In this document: positions 55,678 through 64,000 of the stretch, piece after piece | How the letters are laid out: the number at the start of each line of letters is the position of its first letter | How positions within the stretch are numbered: position 1 is the stretch's first letter | Assembly: GCF_002204795.1 (NCBI RefSeq) | Contig: NZ_NIXO01000003.1 | Coordinates: forward strand, 1-64,000 | Source: Pseudomonas sp. K2I15 | GTDB taxonomy: Bacteria > Pseudomonadota > Gammaproteobacteria > Pseudomonadales > Pseudomonadaceae | Direction: 5' to 3' | DNA: 64,000 nucleotides | The notes under the pieces: model-generated | Databases searched by the model: none | Told to the model about the DNA's origin: nothing | What the model saw: the letters and a program-made list of their open reading frames with translations, nothing else | Position numbers and translations under genes: made by a program

Positions 55678-55773
55678 GAGGCGATCAGCCAAACCACAAG
55701 GCCCAGCCTAATTGCCTCACCCCCGGCCACCCGGTAAAGTGCCGCTCCCCCCGCAATGCCCGAGGCAGCCCCC

Positions 55774-56784
55774 ATGACCCAGACCTTTGATATTGCCGTG
55801 ATCGGCGCCACCGGCACCGTTGGCGAAACCCTGGTGCAGATCCTCGAAGAGCAGGACTTCCCGGTGGGCAACCTGCACCTGCTGGCCAGCAGCGAGTCGG
55901 CCGGGCATTCGGTGCCGTTTCGTGGCAAAAACGTGCGGGTGCGGGAAGTCGACGAATTTGATTTCAGCAAAGTCCAGCTGGTGTTCTTCGCTGCCGGCCC
56001 TGCGGTCACCTTGAGTTTCGCGCCGCGCGCCACTGCCGCCGGCTGCACGCTGATTGACCTCTCCGGCGCCTTGCCGGCCGATCAGGCGCCGCAAGTGGTT
56101 CCGGAAGCCAACGCCCAAGTACTGGATGGCCTGAAAAAACCGTATCAGGTCAGCAGCCCAAGCCCATCAGCCACCGCTCTGGCTGTGGTATTGGCGCCAC
56201 TGCGCGGCTTGCTGGATATCCAGCGCGTCAACGTCACCGCCAACCTCGCTGTTTCCGCCCAGGGCCGTGAGGCCGTCAGCGAGCTGGCCCGGCAGACCGC
56301 CGAGTTGCTGAACGTGCGCCCGCTGGAGCCGAAGTTCTTCGACCGGCAGATGGCTTTTAACCTGCTGGCCCAGGTCGGCAAGCCTGACGCCCAGGGCCAC
56401 ACCGCCCTGGAAAAGCGCCTGGTGCACGAATTGCGCGCCGTGCTGGAAATGCCTTTGCTAAAGATTTCCGTCACTTGCGTTCAAGCCCCGGTGTTTTTTG
56501 GCGATAGCCTGACTGTGTCCCTGCAACTGGGTGCAGCGGTCGATCTCGCCGCCGTCAACCGTGCACTGGACGCCGCGACGGGTGTCGAGCTGGTGGAAGA
56601 GGGCGATTACCCTACTGCTGTTGGCGATGCGGTCGGTCAGGACGTGGTCTATGTGGGTCGGGTTCGCGCCGGGGTCGATGACCCGGCGGAACTAAATTTG
56701 TGGCTGGCGTCAGATAACGTACGCAAAGGGGCCGCATTGAACGCCGTACAACTGGCGCAGTTGTTGATAAAAGGCCTTGTGTAA
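55774..56784 (+). CDS. Aspartate-semialdehyde dehydrogenase-like protein (USG-1 type)
   Basis: The 336-residue protein has the Rossmann start AVIGATGTVGETLVQILEEQ and the general Asd fold. Where Asd has the catalytic NPNC-type Cys it reads VSSPSPSATAL, so the nucleophile is missing and dehydrogenase activity is unlikely. The homologue between asd and fimV in P. aeruginosa is, as I recall, annotated the same way. The ATG at 55774 with cgagg upstream is preferred to the one at 55756. Its role is unknown. Confidence 0.85.
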   Translation: MTQTFDIAVIGATGTVGETLVQILEEQDFPVGNLHLLASSESAGHSVPFRGKNVRVREVDEFDFSKVQLVFFAAGPAVTLSFAPRATAAGCTLIDLSGALPADQAPQVVPEANAQVLDGLKKPYQVSSPSPSATALAVVLAPLRGLLDIQRVNVTANLAVSAQGREAVSELARQTAELLNVRPLEPKFFDRQMAFNLLAQVGKPDAQGHTALEKRLVHELRAVLEMPLLKISVTCVQAPVFFGDSLTVSLQLGAAVDLAAVNRALDAATGVELVEEGDYPTAVGDAVGQDVVYVGRVRAGVDDPAELNLWLASDNVRKGAALNAVQLAQLLIKGLV

Positions 56785-56946
56785 AAGATACTTGGCCGCA
56801 ATTTGTAGATTGATTCTAGCCAGGCGCTATGCTTGGCCCCAAGATGGAAAGATTGCGCGTCGGTGACCTATCGGCTCGCCATGCCTTATGGCAGCGGTTA
56901 CCAACCTTCTCGCAGGCCGGGGAGTGTTCAAACAAAGGATGAGGCT

Positions 56947-59499
56947 ATGGTTCAAGTTCGCAAACTGGTGTTAGCAATAGCGGCCGCCTCGGCGCTGTCC
57001 TCCGGTATGGCGCAAGCACTGCAACTTGGGGAGATGACCCTCAAGTCGACGCTGAACCAGCCGCTGTCGGTGGAAATCGAGTTGCTCGACGTCGGTGGCC
57101 TGACGGCCTCCGAGATCACGCCCAGCCTGGCTTCGTCCCAGGCCTTTGTGGATGCGGGCGTCGATCGCCAGGCTTTCCTGAATGACCTGACCTTTACCCC
57201 GGTGGTCAATCCCAACGGCCGCAGCGTGGTGCGTGTCACCTCCAGCAAGCCGCTGCCTGATTCCTATGTGCGTTTCCTGCTCCAGGTGCAATGGCCCAAC
57301 GGCCGCCTGATGCGCGACTACAGCGTGTTGCTGGACCCGGCCAAGTTCGACCCGTCGGCCCCGGCAGCCAGTGCACCTGCACCCGCGCCCCGCTTGAACT
57401 CGCCTGCGACGGCTCCGGCAATCAGCAAGCCCAAGGAACACACCACGACTTCCCACGACACCTTGTGGGAAATCGCCGCGAAGAATCGCAATGGTGCCTC
57501 GGTGCAGCAGACCATGCTGGCCATCCAGGCGCTGAACCCGGGCGCCTTTATCGACGGCAACATCAACCGCATGAAAACCGGCCAGGTCCTGCGCCTGCCG
57601 GATTCGGGGCAGAGCACCAGCCTGCCGCAGCCCCAGGCGATTGCTGAAGTGACTGTGCAAAACGCTGCGTGGCGCGAGGGCCGTCGCGGTGGCAATCAGC
57701 TCGCCGGCAAGGCGCAACTCGACGCCACCAAGCGTACCCAGGCGGGTAACGCGCCGTCGCAGACCAGTACCAAGGACAACTTGAGCCTGGTCTCGGCCGA
57801 AGCCGCCAAGAAAGGCGTGAAGGGCGGGGCTGGCGACAGCCGCGCCTTGAACAACAAGCTGGCGGTGACCCAGGAAAGCCTGGATTCGACCCGTCGCGAA
57901 AATGAAGAACTGAAAAGCCGCATGGCTGACCTGCAAAGTCAGCTGGACAAGTTGCAGCGGCTGATCGAGCTCAAGAACAATCAACTGGCCAAGTTGCAGA
58001 TCCCGGGCGGCGCTGCGGCGCAGCCTGCTGCCCCGGCTGCGATGCCGGCCGAGCTGGCTGCACAACCGGCCGCGCCGGTTGCGGCAACTCCGGCCGCGGC
58101 TCCGGTCGAGACGCCGGTCAAGGCTGACGCGGCGCCTGCTACCACTGAAGGCAAATTCAATGACCTGCTGACCAACCCGATCGTACTCGGTGTGATCGGC
58201 GGCGCAGCGGGTTTGCTGGTGCTGTTACTTCTGCTGCTGTGGGCTCGCCATCGCAACGCGCGCCTTGAAGAAGAAAAGCACCTGCGCATGGCGCGCGCGT
58301 TGGCTGAAGAGCCGGAGTTTGCACCGAACATTGATCACGACCTGCCGTCTGACAGTTTTGAAGGCCTTGATGTACCGCCGCCGAACGTCAAGCTGGCTCC
58401 AGCTCCAGCCCCGGCGGCAGTGGTTGCTCCGGTTATTGCACCGGTTGTCGCCCCTGTTGCTGCCGAGCGCCCAACCGACGCCCTGGCGCAAGCCCAGTCG
58501 CACATCGACCGTGGCCACCTGAACCAGGCCGCTGAAGTGCTGGAAGATGCGATCAAGCAAGAGCCTGCCCGTAGCGACCTTCGTCTCAAACTGATGGAAG
58601 TCCACGGTTTGCAGGGCAACAAGGACGGGTTTGTCACCCAGGAGCGCCAACTGGTCGCCAATGGCGAGAATCACGCCCAGGTTGAACAACTGAAAAGCCG
58701 CTTCCCGGCCATGGCCGTACTCGCGGCGGGCGTCAGCGCTGCCGTCGCTGCTGCTGCCCTGGATGCCCAGTACGTCAAGGACCTGCTCAAGGACGAACCC
58801 GCGCCACCTGCACCTGCACCGGAGCCGGAAGCGGAACCTGAGCTGGACGCATTTGACACCGACTTCGACCTGAGCCTGGACGATCTGGAAGCCGCTTCCC
58901 CTGCCGTGGTCAACCCGCAGGTGGACGACCTGAGCTTTGAATCGGTGCTGCAACAGCAGACCGAGGCCAAGGCCAGCGAGGAAGACCTCTCGGACTTCGA
59001 CCTGGACCTGCAACTCGATCCGCCATCGTCGACCCAATCCGACGACGACTTCCTCTCCGGTCTTGAAGACCAGATGAAGGACCTGCCGCCGGTAGAGCCG
59101 CCGACCCTGACGCCGGCTGACCTGGACGACCTCGACCTGCCGGAAGATTTCGACCTGTCCCTGGCCGACGAGCCCGAGGCGCCTGCAGCGGCCAAGCCGG
59201 ATGCGTTCGCCTCGGAGCTTGACGACGTCAACGCCGAACTGGGTCGCCTGTCGCAAAGCCTGGAGCATCCGCCGATCGAACCGTCCTTCACCGAAGAAGA
59301 CGCGGCATTGGGTGGCGACGAGCCGGAATTCGACTTCCTCTCCGGTACCGACGAAGTGGCGACCAAACTCGACCTGGCCCAGGCCTACATCGACATGGGC
59401 GACGCCGACGGCGCGCGGGACATCCTTGCCGAAGTGCTCAGCGAAGGCGATGACGGTCAAAAAGGCGAAGCCAAGGAAATGCTCAGCCGACTGGCTTGA
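56947..59499 (+). CDS. fimV: FimV, peptidoglycan-binding polar hub protein
   Basis: The 850-residue protein has a signal peptide (to about residue 22, GMAQA), a FimV N-terminal domain, a LysM-type motif (HDTLWEIAAKNRNG, about 174-215) that binds peptidoglycan, a coiled coil (310-345) and one membrane helix (about 412-435, LGVIGGAAGLLVLLLLLLWA). A long acidic cytoplasmic region with TPR-like segments and the C-terminal FimV motif follows. It organises type IV pilus and polarity factors at the pole. The start has aggatgag upstream. Confidence 0.95.
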   Translation: MVQVRKLVLAIAAASALSSGMAQALQLGEMTLKSTLNQPLSVEIELLDVGGLTASEITPSLASSQAFVDAGVDRQAFLNDLTFTPVVNPNGRSVVRVTSSKPLPDSYVRFLLQVQWPNGRLMRDYSVLLDPAKFDPSAPAASAPAPAPRLNSPATAPAISKPKEHTTTSHDTLWEIAAKNRNGASVQQTMLAIQALNPGAFIDGNINRMKTGQVLRLPDSGQSTSLPQPQAIAEVTVQNAAWREGRRGGNQLAGKAQLDATKRTQAGNAPSQTSTKDNLSLVSAEAAKKGVKGGAGDSRALNNKLAVTQESLDSTRRENEELKSRMADLQSQLDKLQRLIELKNNQLAKLQIPGGAAAQPAAPAAMPAELAAQPAAPVAATPAAAPVETPVKADAAPATTEGKFNDLLTNPIVLGVIGGAAGLLVLLLLLLWARHRNARLEEEKHLRMARALAEEPEFAPNIDHDLPSDSFEGLDVPPPNVKLAPAPAPAAVVAPVIAPVVAPVAAERPTDALAQAQSHIDRGHLNQAAEVLEDAIKQEPARSDLRLKLMEVHGLQGNKDGFVTQERQLVANGENHAQVEQLKSRFPAMAVLAAGVSAAVAAAALDAQYVKDLLKDEPAPPAPAPEPEAEPELDAFDTDFDLSLDDLEAASPAVVNPQVDDLSFESVLQQQTEAKASEEDLSDFDLDLQLDPPSSTQSDDDFLSGLEDQMKDLPPVEPPTLTPADLDDLDLPEDFDLSLADEPEAPAAAKPDAFASELDDVNAELGRLSQSLEHPPIEPSFTEEDAALGGDEPEFDFLSGTDEVATKLDLAQAYIDMGDADGARDILAEVLSEGDDGQKGEAKEMLSRLA

Positions 59500-59515
59500 T
59501 ACACGCGGTAAACAC

Positions 59516-59541
59516 AACGGCAGCCTTCGGGCTGCCGTTTT
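59516..59541 (+). terminator. Rho-independent terminator of fimV
   Basis: cggcagcc-ttcg-ggctgccg followed by T4 is an ideal UUCG-capped stem 17 bases after the fimV stop. Confidence 0.92.
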
Positions 59542-59655
59542 GCCATCCGGGCACCAAACCCATGGCGTCCCCGGCGCGCGGCCTTATAATGGCTGCCTTT
59601 GCGCAACTCATCAGGCTCTCAGTTCTTGGCAAATATAGATAACGCGGCCGCCGAA

Positions 59656-60480
59656 ATGGCGGCCGCAGGCTTTTTCAGAATCGCCCTGGGCGTGGAATAC
59701 AAAGGCTCACGCTATCGCGGCTGGCAGCGCCAGGCCTCCGGCGTGCCGACGGTGCAGGAAACCCTGGAGAAGGCCCTGTCGAAAGTCGCCGACTCGCCGG
59801 TGTCGCTGATGTGTGCCGGGCGTACCGACGCCGGTGTGCATGCCTGTGGGCAAGTGGTGCACTTCGACACCCAGGCCGAGCGCTCGATGAAGGCGTGGGT
59901 GATGGGCGCCAATATCAACTTGCCCCACGACGTCAGCGTCAGTTGGGCCAAGGTGATGCCGGCGGACTTTCATGCGCGCTTCAAGGCGATCGCCCGGCGT
60001 TATCGCTATGTGATCTACAACGATCAGATCCGCCCGGCTCATCTCAACGAAGAAATCACCTGGAACCACCGCCCGCTGGACGCCGAGCGCATGGCCGAGG
60101 CCGCGCAGCATTTGGTGGGTGTGCATGATTTCAGCGCGTTTCGTGCCGGCCAGTGCCAGGCCAAGTCGCCGATCAAGGAAGTCCATCACCTGCGGGTGAC
60201 CCGCCACGGCAAGATGATCGTCCTGGATATCCGCGCCGGCGCCTTCCTGCACCATATGGTGCGCAATATCGCCGGGGTGCTGATGACCATCGGTACCGGC
60301 GAGCGCCCGGTGGAGTGGGCCAAGGAGGTGCTGGAAAGCCGGGTTCGCCGCACCGGCGGCGTTACGGCGCATCCGTTCGGCCTGTACCTGGTGGATGTGG
60401 AGTACCGCGACGAGTTCGAACTGCCGCAGCGGTTCATCGGGCCACACTTCCTCACAGGTTTCAGCGAACTTGGCGGCTGA
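59656..60480 (+). CDS. truA: tRNA pseudouridine(38-40) synthase
   Basis: The 274-residue enzyme has GVEYKGSRYRGWQ and the catalytic Asp in CAGRTDAGVHACGQ, with later SFLHHMVRN-type AFLHHMVRNIAGVLM. It makes pseudouridines in the anticodon arm. The start is uncertain: the ATG at 59656 has no clear ribosome site, and TTG codons at 59626 and 59599 would lengthen the N-terminus by up to 19 residues. Confidence 0.95.
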   Translation: MAAAGFFRIALGVEYKGSRYRGWQRQASGVPTVQETLEKALSKVADSPVSLMCAGRTDAGVHACGQVVHFDTQAERSMKAWVMGANINLPHDVSVSWAKVMPADFHARFKAIARRYRYVIYNDQIRPAHLNEEITWNHRPLDAERMAEAAQHLVGVHDFSAFRAGQCQAKSPIKEVHHLRVTRHGKMIVLDIRAGAFLHHMVRNIAGVLMTIGTGERPVEWAKEVLESRVRRTGGVTAHPFGLYLVDVEYRDEFELPQRFIGPHFLTGFSELGG

Positions 60481-60543
60481 CGCCCTCAAAAGCATTTGTT
60501 ACCATCCGGGACTTTCCCGGATAAGCCCTGAGGTTTCATCGAC

Positions 60544-61176
60544 ATGCCTGCCGTTCGCAGCAAGATTTGCGGGATTACCCGCATAGAAGACGCGTTGGCG
60601 GCGGTCGAGGCGGGGGCCGATGCCATCGGTTTCGTGTTTTATGCCAAAAGCCCGCGGGCGGTGAATGTGTTGCAGGCGCGGGCAATCATTGCCGCGTTGC
60701 CGCCGTTCGTGACCACCGTTGGGTTGTTCGTCAACGCCAGCCGTTGCGAACTCAATGAAACCTTGGATGCCGTGCAACTGGACATGCTGCAGTTCCATGG
60801 CGATGAAAGCCCCGATGAATGCGAAAGCTACCAGCGCCCTTACATCAAGGCGCTGCGGGTCAAGGCCGGCGACGATATCGCGTCGGCGTGCGCTGCCTAT
60901 GCCGGAGCTCGCGGGATTCTTCTCGACACTTACGTCGAAGGCGTTCCCGGCGGTACCGGCGAAGCGTTTGACTGGTCGCTGATTCCGGAGGGCTTGAGCA
61001 AGCCGATCATCCTCGCGGGCGGTCTGAACCCGGGCAACGTGGCCAGCGCCATCGGGCAGGTTCGGCCGTATGCCGTGGACGTCAGCGGCGGGGTAGAGCA
61101 GGGCAAGGGCATCAAGGATCACGCAAAGATTCGCGCATTCATGCAGGCCGTGCGCGACAGCAGTGGGACGATGTGA
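60544..61176 (+). CDS. trpF: Phosphoribosylanthranilate isomerase
   Basis: The 210-residue TIM-barrel enzyme has [27 protein letters not shown] with the catalytic Cys, the QFHGDE strand and [10 protein letters not shown] phosphate site. It performs the third step of tryptophan synthesis. The start has tgagg upstream. The Pro-Arg-Ala stretch after FYAKS is normal for the family. It is isolated from other trp genes, as usual in Pseudomonas. Confidence 0.97.
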   Translation: MPAVRSKICGITRIEDALAAVEAGADAIGFVFYAKSPRAVNVLQARAIIAALPPFVTTVGLFVNASRCELNETLDAVQLDMLQFHGDESPDECESYQRPYIKALRVKAGDDIASACAAYAGARGILLDTYVEGVPGGTGEAFDWSLIPEGLSKPIILAGGLNPGNVASAIGQVRPYAVDVSGGVEQGKGIKDHAKIRAFMQAVRDSSGTM

Positions 61177-61419
61177 CGGCTGGCAGTCTGCCGCCGTCCA
61201 TAACTACCACTGTGTAAAACAGGCCGGCGCCGCCTGTGGGAGGCCCGGAAATAAAGTGGCAACCCTGCATCGCAGGTTGTCTGGAAGGCTGAGGGCGCAG
61301 GCAGGAAATGGCAGGTCGAACGTCTGACCCCGTCCAGCGTGTGTCATCGCCACATATGAATTTAGCTCAAGGGCATACGCGGGGCTGTGTTCAAGCCACC
61401 GGTACTGGAGAAAGAAAGC
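61177..61419 (+). other. accD leader region
   Basis: These 243 bases between trpF and accD contain no gene. A short hairpin, aacc(c)tgc-atc-gcaggtt at 61261-61278, and a tgtgtaaaac stretch are visible; I find no convincing promoter. A 5' leader of this length could carry control of accD. Confidence 0.4.
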
Positions 61420-62340
61420 ATGAGCAACTGGTTAGTAGACAAACTGATCCCCTCGATCATGCGTTCCGAGGTGAAAAAAAGCTCGGTTCCTGAAGGTCTT
61501 TGGCACAAGTGCCCTTCCTGCGACGCGGTGTTGTACCGCCCGGAGCTGGAAAAGACCCTGGACGTTTGCCCCAAGTGCAACCACCACATGCGTATCGGCG
61601 CCCGCGCCCGCATTGATATCTTCCTCGACGCCGATGGTCGCTCCGAACTGGGCGCTGACCTGGAGCCGGTTGACCGTCTGAAATTCCGCGACGGCAAGAA
61701 GTACAAGGACCGCCTGACCGCGGCCCAAAAGCAGACCGGTGAGAAGGACGCGCTGATTTCCATCAGCGGCAAGCTGCTGGGCATGCCGGTGGTAGTTTCC
61801 GCCTTCGAATTCTCCTTCATGGGTGGTTCCATGGGCGCCATCGTGGGCGAGCGTTTCGTACGTGCCGCCAACTACGCCCTGGAAAACCGCTGCCCGATGA
61901 TCTGCTTTGCGGCCTCCGGCGGTGCGCGGATGCAGGAAGCGCTGATCTCTCTGATGCAAATGGCCAAGACCTCCGCGGTGCTGGCGCGTCTGCGTGAAGA
62001 AGGCATTCCGTTCATCTCCGTACTGACCGACCCGGTCTACGGCGGCGTTTCTGCCAGCCTGGCGATGTTGGGTGACGTGATCGTGGGGGAGCCAAAAGCC
62101 CTGATCGGTTTCGCCGGCCCGCGTGTTATCGAGCAAACCGTTCGCGAAAAACTGCCGGAAGGCTTCCAGCGCAGCGAGTTCCTGCTGGAACACGGCGCGA
62201 TCGACATGATCATCGCCCGTTCCGAGCTGCGTCCACGCCTGGGCAACCTGCTGGCACAAATGATGGGCCTGCCGACACCTGTGTACGTGGCGCCTAAAAT
62301 CGAGCCGATCGTCGTGCCGCCGGTGCCTGCAAACATATGA
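61420..62340 (+). CDS. accD: Acetyl-CoA carboxylase carboxyltransferase subunit beta
   Basis: The 306-residue protein has the N-terminal zinc ribbon (CPSC at 29-32 and CPKC near 48-51) and the crotonase-like core ([35 protein letters not shown]). With AccA it transfers CO2 from biotin to acetyl-CoA for fatty acid synthesis. The start at 61420 has ggagaaag upstream; an upstream in-frame GTG at 61387 is unlikely. It overlaps folC by four bases. Confidence 0.97.
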   Translation: MSNWLVDKLIPSIMRSEVKKSSVPEGLWHKCPSCDAVLYRPELEKTLDVCPKCNHHMRIGARARIDIFLDADGRSELGADLEPVDRLKFRDGKKYKDRLTAAQKQTGEKDALISISGKLLGMPVVVSAFEFSFMGGSMGAIVGERFVRAANYALENRCPMICFAASGGARMQEALISLMQMAKTSAVLARLREEGIPFISVLTDPVYGGVSASLAMLGDVIVGEPKALIGFAGPRVIEQTVREKLPEGFQRSEFLLEHGAIDMIIARSELRPRLGNLLAQMMGLPTPVYVAPKIEPIVVPPVPANI

Positions 62341-63644
62341 CCCAACGTACCCTGGGCGAATGGCTCGCCTACCTTGAGCAGTTGCATCCGTCAGCCATCG
62401 ACATGGGCCTGGAGCGCTCGCAACAGGTAGCGGCCCGCCTCGGGTTGGGCAGGCCGGCGCCGCGAGTCATCACGGTGACCGGCACCAACGGCAAGGGCTC
62501 TACCTGCGCCTTTGTCGCCGCCTTGCTGCAAGCCCAGGGCCTGAAGGTCGGCGTTTACAACTCGCCGCACCTTTTGCGCTACAACGAGCGGGTGCAACTC
62601 AATGGCGTCGAAGCCACTGACGAGCAGCTCTGTGAAGCCTTCGCCGCACTCGATGCCGGGCGTGGCGAGATTTCCCTGACCTATTTCGAGATGGGCACGC
62701 TGGCGGCGTTTTGGCTGTTTGAGCGTGCGCAATTGGATGTAGTTGTGCTGGAAGTCGGCCTGGGCGGGCGTCTGGACACGGTCAACGTGGTGGATGCCGA
62801 CCTGGCGCTGATCACCAGCATTGGTGTCGACCACGCCGACTACCTGGGTAACACCCGTGAATCCGTGGCCTATGAAAAGGCCGGGATCTTCCGTCAGGGC
62901 AAGCCTGCACTGTGCGGCGACCTGGATCCGCCGCATACCCTGCTGGACAAGGTGCGTGAGCTGGATTGTCCATTCTTCCTGCGTGGGCGCGATTTCAACC
63001 TTGAAGTTGGCGACCAGCATTGGCAATGGCGCGGGCTTGATGCGCGCGGCCAAACCGTTGAATTGCGCGACCTGCCGCTGCTGAACCTGCCGATGGAAAA
63101 CGCCGCGCTCGCGCTGCAAGCCTACCTGCTGCTGGATTTGCCCTGGCATGCCGAGCAAATTGCCGCTACGTTGCAGGCTACTCGCGTGGTGGGGCGCCTT
63201 GATCGGCGCAACTTCGACTGGAATGGCAAGCGCCTGAACCTGCTGCTGGATGTAGGGCATAACCCTCATGCCGCTGAATACCTGGCCAAGCGCCTGGCGC
63301 GCACGCCACCCGCCGGTCGCCGCCTGGCGGTGTTCGGGCTGTTGTCCGACAAGGACCTGGAAGGCGTGGTTGCGCCATTGCTGGGCAACGTTCAAGCCTG
63401 GGCAGTGGCGCCGCTGGATACGCCGCGCAGTCGTCCTGCTGTCGAGTTGCTGGTTGCGTTGCAGAACCTTGGTGCGTCGGTGACGTCCCATGCAAGCGTG
63501 ACAGCCGCCCTGGAAGCCCAGTGCGCGATTGCAACGCCTGACGATGAGATTCTGTTGTTCGGATCATTTTATTGTGTTGCCGAGGCACTCGAGTGGTTGG
63601 CCCGGCGCTCCACGGAGGAAGCTGCACATGGCATTACTGGATAG
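62337..63644 (+). CDS. folC: Dihydrofolate/folylpolyglutamate synthase
   Basis: The 435-residue Mur-ligase-type protein has the P-loop [33 protein letters not shown] and a C-terminal [13 protein letters not shown]. It adds glutamate to dihydropteroate and folates. It starts within the ATGA overlap with accD, so translation is coupled; the pair is conserved in many gammaproteobacteria. Confidence 0.96.
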   Translation: MTQRTLGEWLAYLEQLHPSAIDMGLERSQQVAARLGLGRPAPRVITVTGTNGKGSTCAFVAALLQAQGLKVGVYNSPHLLRYNERVQLNGVEATDEQLCEAFAALDAGRGEISLTYFEMGTLAAFWLFERAQLDVVVLEVGLGGRLDTVNVVDADLALITSIGVDHADYLGNTRESVAYEKAGIFRQGKPALCGDLDPPHTLLDKVRELDCPFFLRGRDFNLEVGDQHWQWRGLDARGQTVELRDLPLLNLPMENAALALQAYLLLDLPWHAEQIAATLQATRVVGRLDRRNFDWNGKRLNLLLDVGHNPHAAEYLAKRLARTPPAGRRLAVFGLLSDKDLEGVVAPLLGNVQAWAVAPLDTPRSRPAVELLVALQNLGASVTSHASVTAALEAQCAIATPDDEILLFGSFYCVAEALEWLARRSTEEAAHGITG

Positions 63645-64000
63645 CGCATACAAGCAGCGAATGGTTGGAGCCCTGGTTCTGGTGGCGTTGGCGGTGATTT
63701 TTCTGCCGATGCTGTTTTCCCGTCAGGACGAGCAGCGCCAGGTAACCGTTGAAGCCCCGGCTGCGCCCCAGGCGCCGGCGGTGCCTCAGGTTCAGATTGA
63801 GCCGGTGGTGGTTCCCGAGCCGCAAGCGCTGCCGGAAGAAGAGCCGGTGCCAACCGATGATGAAGTGGCTGCGCAGCAGGCGCCGTCGATGCCGGTTCAG
63901 CCGAGCGTACCGGTGGTGAAGCCCTCGCCTGCTGCTCCGGCAGTTGCGGCCAAGCCTGCGACGCCAGCGCCGGCGCCAAAGCCTGTGGCACCGCAGCCGG
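63628..64000 (+). CDS. SPOR/DedD-like membrane protein (5' part)
   Basis: Only the first 124 codons are in the window; the gene runs off the right end. The product has a short cytoplasmic start ([12 protein letters not shown]), one membrane helix (about 12-30) and a Pro/Ala/Val-rich periplasmic linker, the usual plan of DedD-type proteins whose C-terminal SPOR domain would lie beyond the window. It overlaps folC by 17 bases and has a ggaggaa site. Such proteins bind denuded peptidoglycan at the division site. Confidence 0.8.
   Translation, partial: MALLDSAYKQRMVGALVLVALAVIFLPMLFSRQDEQRQVTVEAPAAPQAPAVPQVQIEPVVVPEPQALPEEEPVPTDDEVAAQQAPSMPVQPSVPVVKPSPAAPAVAAKPATPAPAPKPVAPQP

Overview
The window is chromosomal DNA from a fluorescent pseudomonad, most likely the Pseudomonas fluorescens group. 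The evidence is high-GC codon use, many REP/REPIN hairpins of the type usual in that group, and a backbone whose gene order I recall from the P. aeruginosa PA3139-PA3110 region: tyrB-like aminotransferase, uvrB, MFS and HlyD exporter pair, gltX, tRNA-Ala/tRNA-Glu, TetR/hydrolase/thioesterase/dusC, then leuC-leuD-methyltransferase-leuB-asd-usg-fimV-truA-trpF-accD-folC-dedD-like.

Layout. 1-3.9 kb: an accessory block with a PAAR-type (type VI secretion) effector, an upstream partner and a membrane immunity candidate, all overlapping by ATGA. It is bracketed by remnants of the locus that follows it (3.9-5.4 kb: two conserved small genes, msrA, REP). 5.4-9.5 kb: a minus-strand operon for a periplasmic molybdenum hydroxylase ([2Fe-2S] subunit, Tat-exported molybdopterin subunit, triheme cytochrome c). 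9.7-14.5 kb: an AT-rich, defence-like cluster with a HsdR-type nuclease fused to a P-loop ATPase, a membrane coiled-coil protein and an HNH nuclease. 14.7-25 kb: small conserved and hypothetical genes (DUF6124 with a structured leader, TspO, HSL-type esterase, c-type cytochrome, YeeE/YedE transporter, DUF1203, Sad-type aldehyde dehydrogenase with a divergent LysR gene). 25.3-37.1 kb: backbone from the aminotransferase to dusC, including a tandemly duplicated tRNA-Ala/tRNA-Glu pair.

37.1-41.6 kb holds what I consider the most interesting part. A good match to an HrpL-dependent hrp box (GGAACT-N15-CCACGAA) precedes three genes that look like type III secretion effectors. Two share an N-terminal region. 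One of these carries a Cys/His domain that recurs three times in the third protein, where two of the three copies have lost the Cys/His pair; the other ends exactly where that domain would begin. 41.7-45.7 kb: a DUF1266 / J-domain-DUF805 / HscC-type Hsp70 cluster resembling the E. coli ybeR-djlB-ybeU-djlC-hscC group. 45.8-49.1 kb: a five-PAS GGDEF-EAL protein.

49.2-64 kb is the leucine/aspartate-family backbone: a LysR gene divergent from leuCD, a methyltransferase, leuB, asd, a catalytically dead Asd paralogue, fimV, truA, trpF, accD, folC, and a SPOR-type gene running off the end. No complete type III or type VI apparatus, CRISPR array, insertion sequence or integrase is visible. Assignments rest on motifs and remembered family features; no database search was possible.
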